NCBI GenBank assembly: GCA_902796455.1
Contig: CADBPH010000143.1
Span: 1 to 5,957, forward strand
DNA: 5,957 bases
Direction of reading: 5' to 3'
DNA from: an uncultured Bacteroidia bacterium
GTDB taxonomy: Bacteria; Bacteroidota; Bacteroidia; Bacteroidales; UBA932
Shown here: piece by piece, positions 5,430-5,957 of the stretch
How positions within the stretch are numbered: position 1 is the stretch's first letter
Layout: each line of letters begins with the position of its first letter
Notes under the pieces: generated by a model
Told to the model about the DNA's origin: nothing
The model's database searches: none
Seen by the model: only the letters and a program-made list of their open reading frames with translations
Program-made: the position numbers and the translations under genes

Positions 5430-5957
5430 ATGAAAAAGAAAAGACTTCTGGCCCTCTCCTTGGCCCTTTTGGTCCTGGTTCCGGCCTATGCAGTCCTGAA
5501 TGAGAAGAATCTCTCGCATACCCTTTCCGTCCTCCGGTACGAGCTCCGCTCCGCCTGGAAAGACATGGAAGCCCGTGCTGAACGGACCCGGGGAAGCGGA
5601 GCGCGGCAGCATGCGCGCCTGGTGCAGATGATGCAGCGCAGCAATGAGCTGTCACTCATGCTGTACTCGCAGAAGCAGGATTATACGTTCGACATGACGT
5701 ATGCCCTGAATGAAGTCTCCCGCCAGTATAACGAATTCGCTGCCAGGAAACTGCCCTTCGACGACATCATTACGCGGCTGGATATCGATATCGACCGGTA
5801 TGACCGCCTGGTCCATACCTTGCGCAGCCTCCCGCCGTCCGATTCTGTCGAATACGTAGACAGTGTGGGGCGGGTCATCCGCCTGGCGGCGGGCACTCCG
5901 GCACCTGATTCTTTGCGCCGTTTCAATTCCCGCCGTTCCGGCGCTTCCCGCCGGGAA
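5430..5957 (+). CDS. Exported helical protein of unknown function, C-terminus beyond window
   Basis: The frame from the ATG at 5430 stays open to the window edge (176 codons, no stop). An in-frame ATG at 5418 would add MHAK; 5430 is preferred because it gives a compact signal peptide, MKKKRLLALS followed by a Leu/Val/Ala core to about residue 21 (VPAYA), with no lipobox cysteine. The mature part is charged and predicted largely helical, with coiled-coil-like stretches (about 27-75), then a conserved-looking block ELSLMLYSQKQDYTFDMTYAL (73-93) and a second helix region containing DIITRLDIDIDRYDRL (112-127). The visible end is Arg/Ser-rich. I do not recognise a characterised family with confidence. 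It vaguely recalls the periplasmic N-terminal part of larger uncharacterised Bacteroidales membrane proteins, which would mean that membrane segments follow outside the window. It is divergent from the kinase operon with about 89 bases between starts, so co-regulation is plausible. Confidence 0.8.
   Translation, partial: MKKKRLLALSLALLVLVPAYAVLNEKNLSHTLSVLRYELRSAWKDMEARAERTRGSGARQHARLVQMMQRSNELSLMLYSQKQDYTFDMTYALNEVSRQYNEFAARKLPFDDIITRLDIDIDRYDRLVHTLRSLPPSDSVEYVDSVGRVIRLAAGTPAPDSLRRFNSRRSGASRRE

Overview
The window looks like chromosomal DNA of a GC-rich member of the Bacteroidota, most likely order Bacteroidales (an Alistipes-like or uncultured gut/rumen lineage is a guess). Three things point there: promoter-like TTTG / TAnnTTTG pairs (the -33/-7 signature of the Bacteroidota primary sigma factor) in both divergent intergenic regions, no recognisable Shine-Dalgarno sequence before any gene, and the gene families themselves. 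I see no mobile element, tRNA, rRNA or CRISPR, and no gene-free stretch over 300 bases. The longest gap is about 150 bases.

Left part (1-2240). A YigZ/IMPACT-family gene runs leftward off the window edge. Divergent from it is an apparent two-gene unit running rightward: a pRiA4b ORF-3-like ("IS1096 passenger TnpR"-type) protein with a very acidic tail, then miaA (tRNA dimethylallyltransferase) only 16 bases later. The divergent promoters appear to sit back to back, their -33 boxes forming one TTTGCAAA palindrome.

Middle (2241-5340). Three leftward genes form a tightly packed operon: a multi-pass membrane histidine kinase of the LytS/YehU type, a LytTR response regulator 5 bases later, and a metallo-beta-lactamase-fold hydrolase with a twin-arginine (Tat) signal whose ATG overlaps the regulator's stop (TAATG). 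The kinase presumably phosphorylates the regulator. The co-translated exported hydrolase may be an effector or part of signal processing, but that is inference. The operon converges on miaA, and the two stop codons form the ends of one perfect 7-bp hairpin.

Right end (5418-5957). Divergent from the kinase, a gene for an exported, strongly helical protein of unknown function starts and runs off the edge. It shares a roughly 80-90 base regulatory region with the two-component operon.

Nothing here is a clearly new system. The most interesting points are the kinase-regulator-exported hydrolase operon, the unknown divergent exported protein, and the compact palindromic arrangements at the shared promoter and shared stop.
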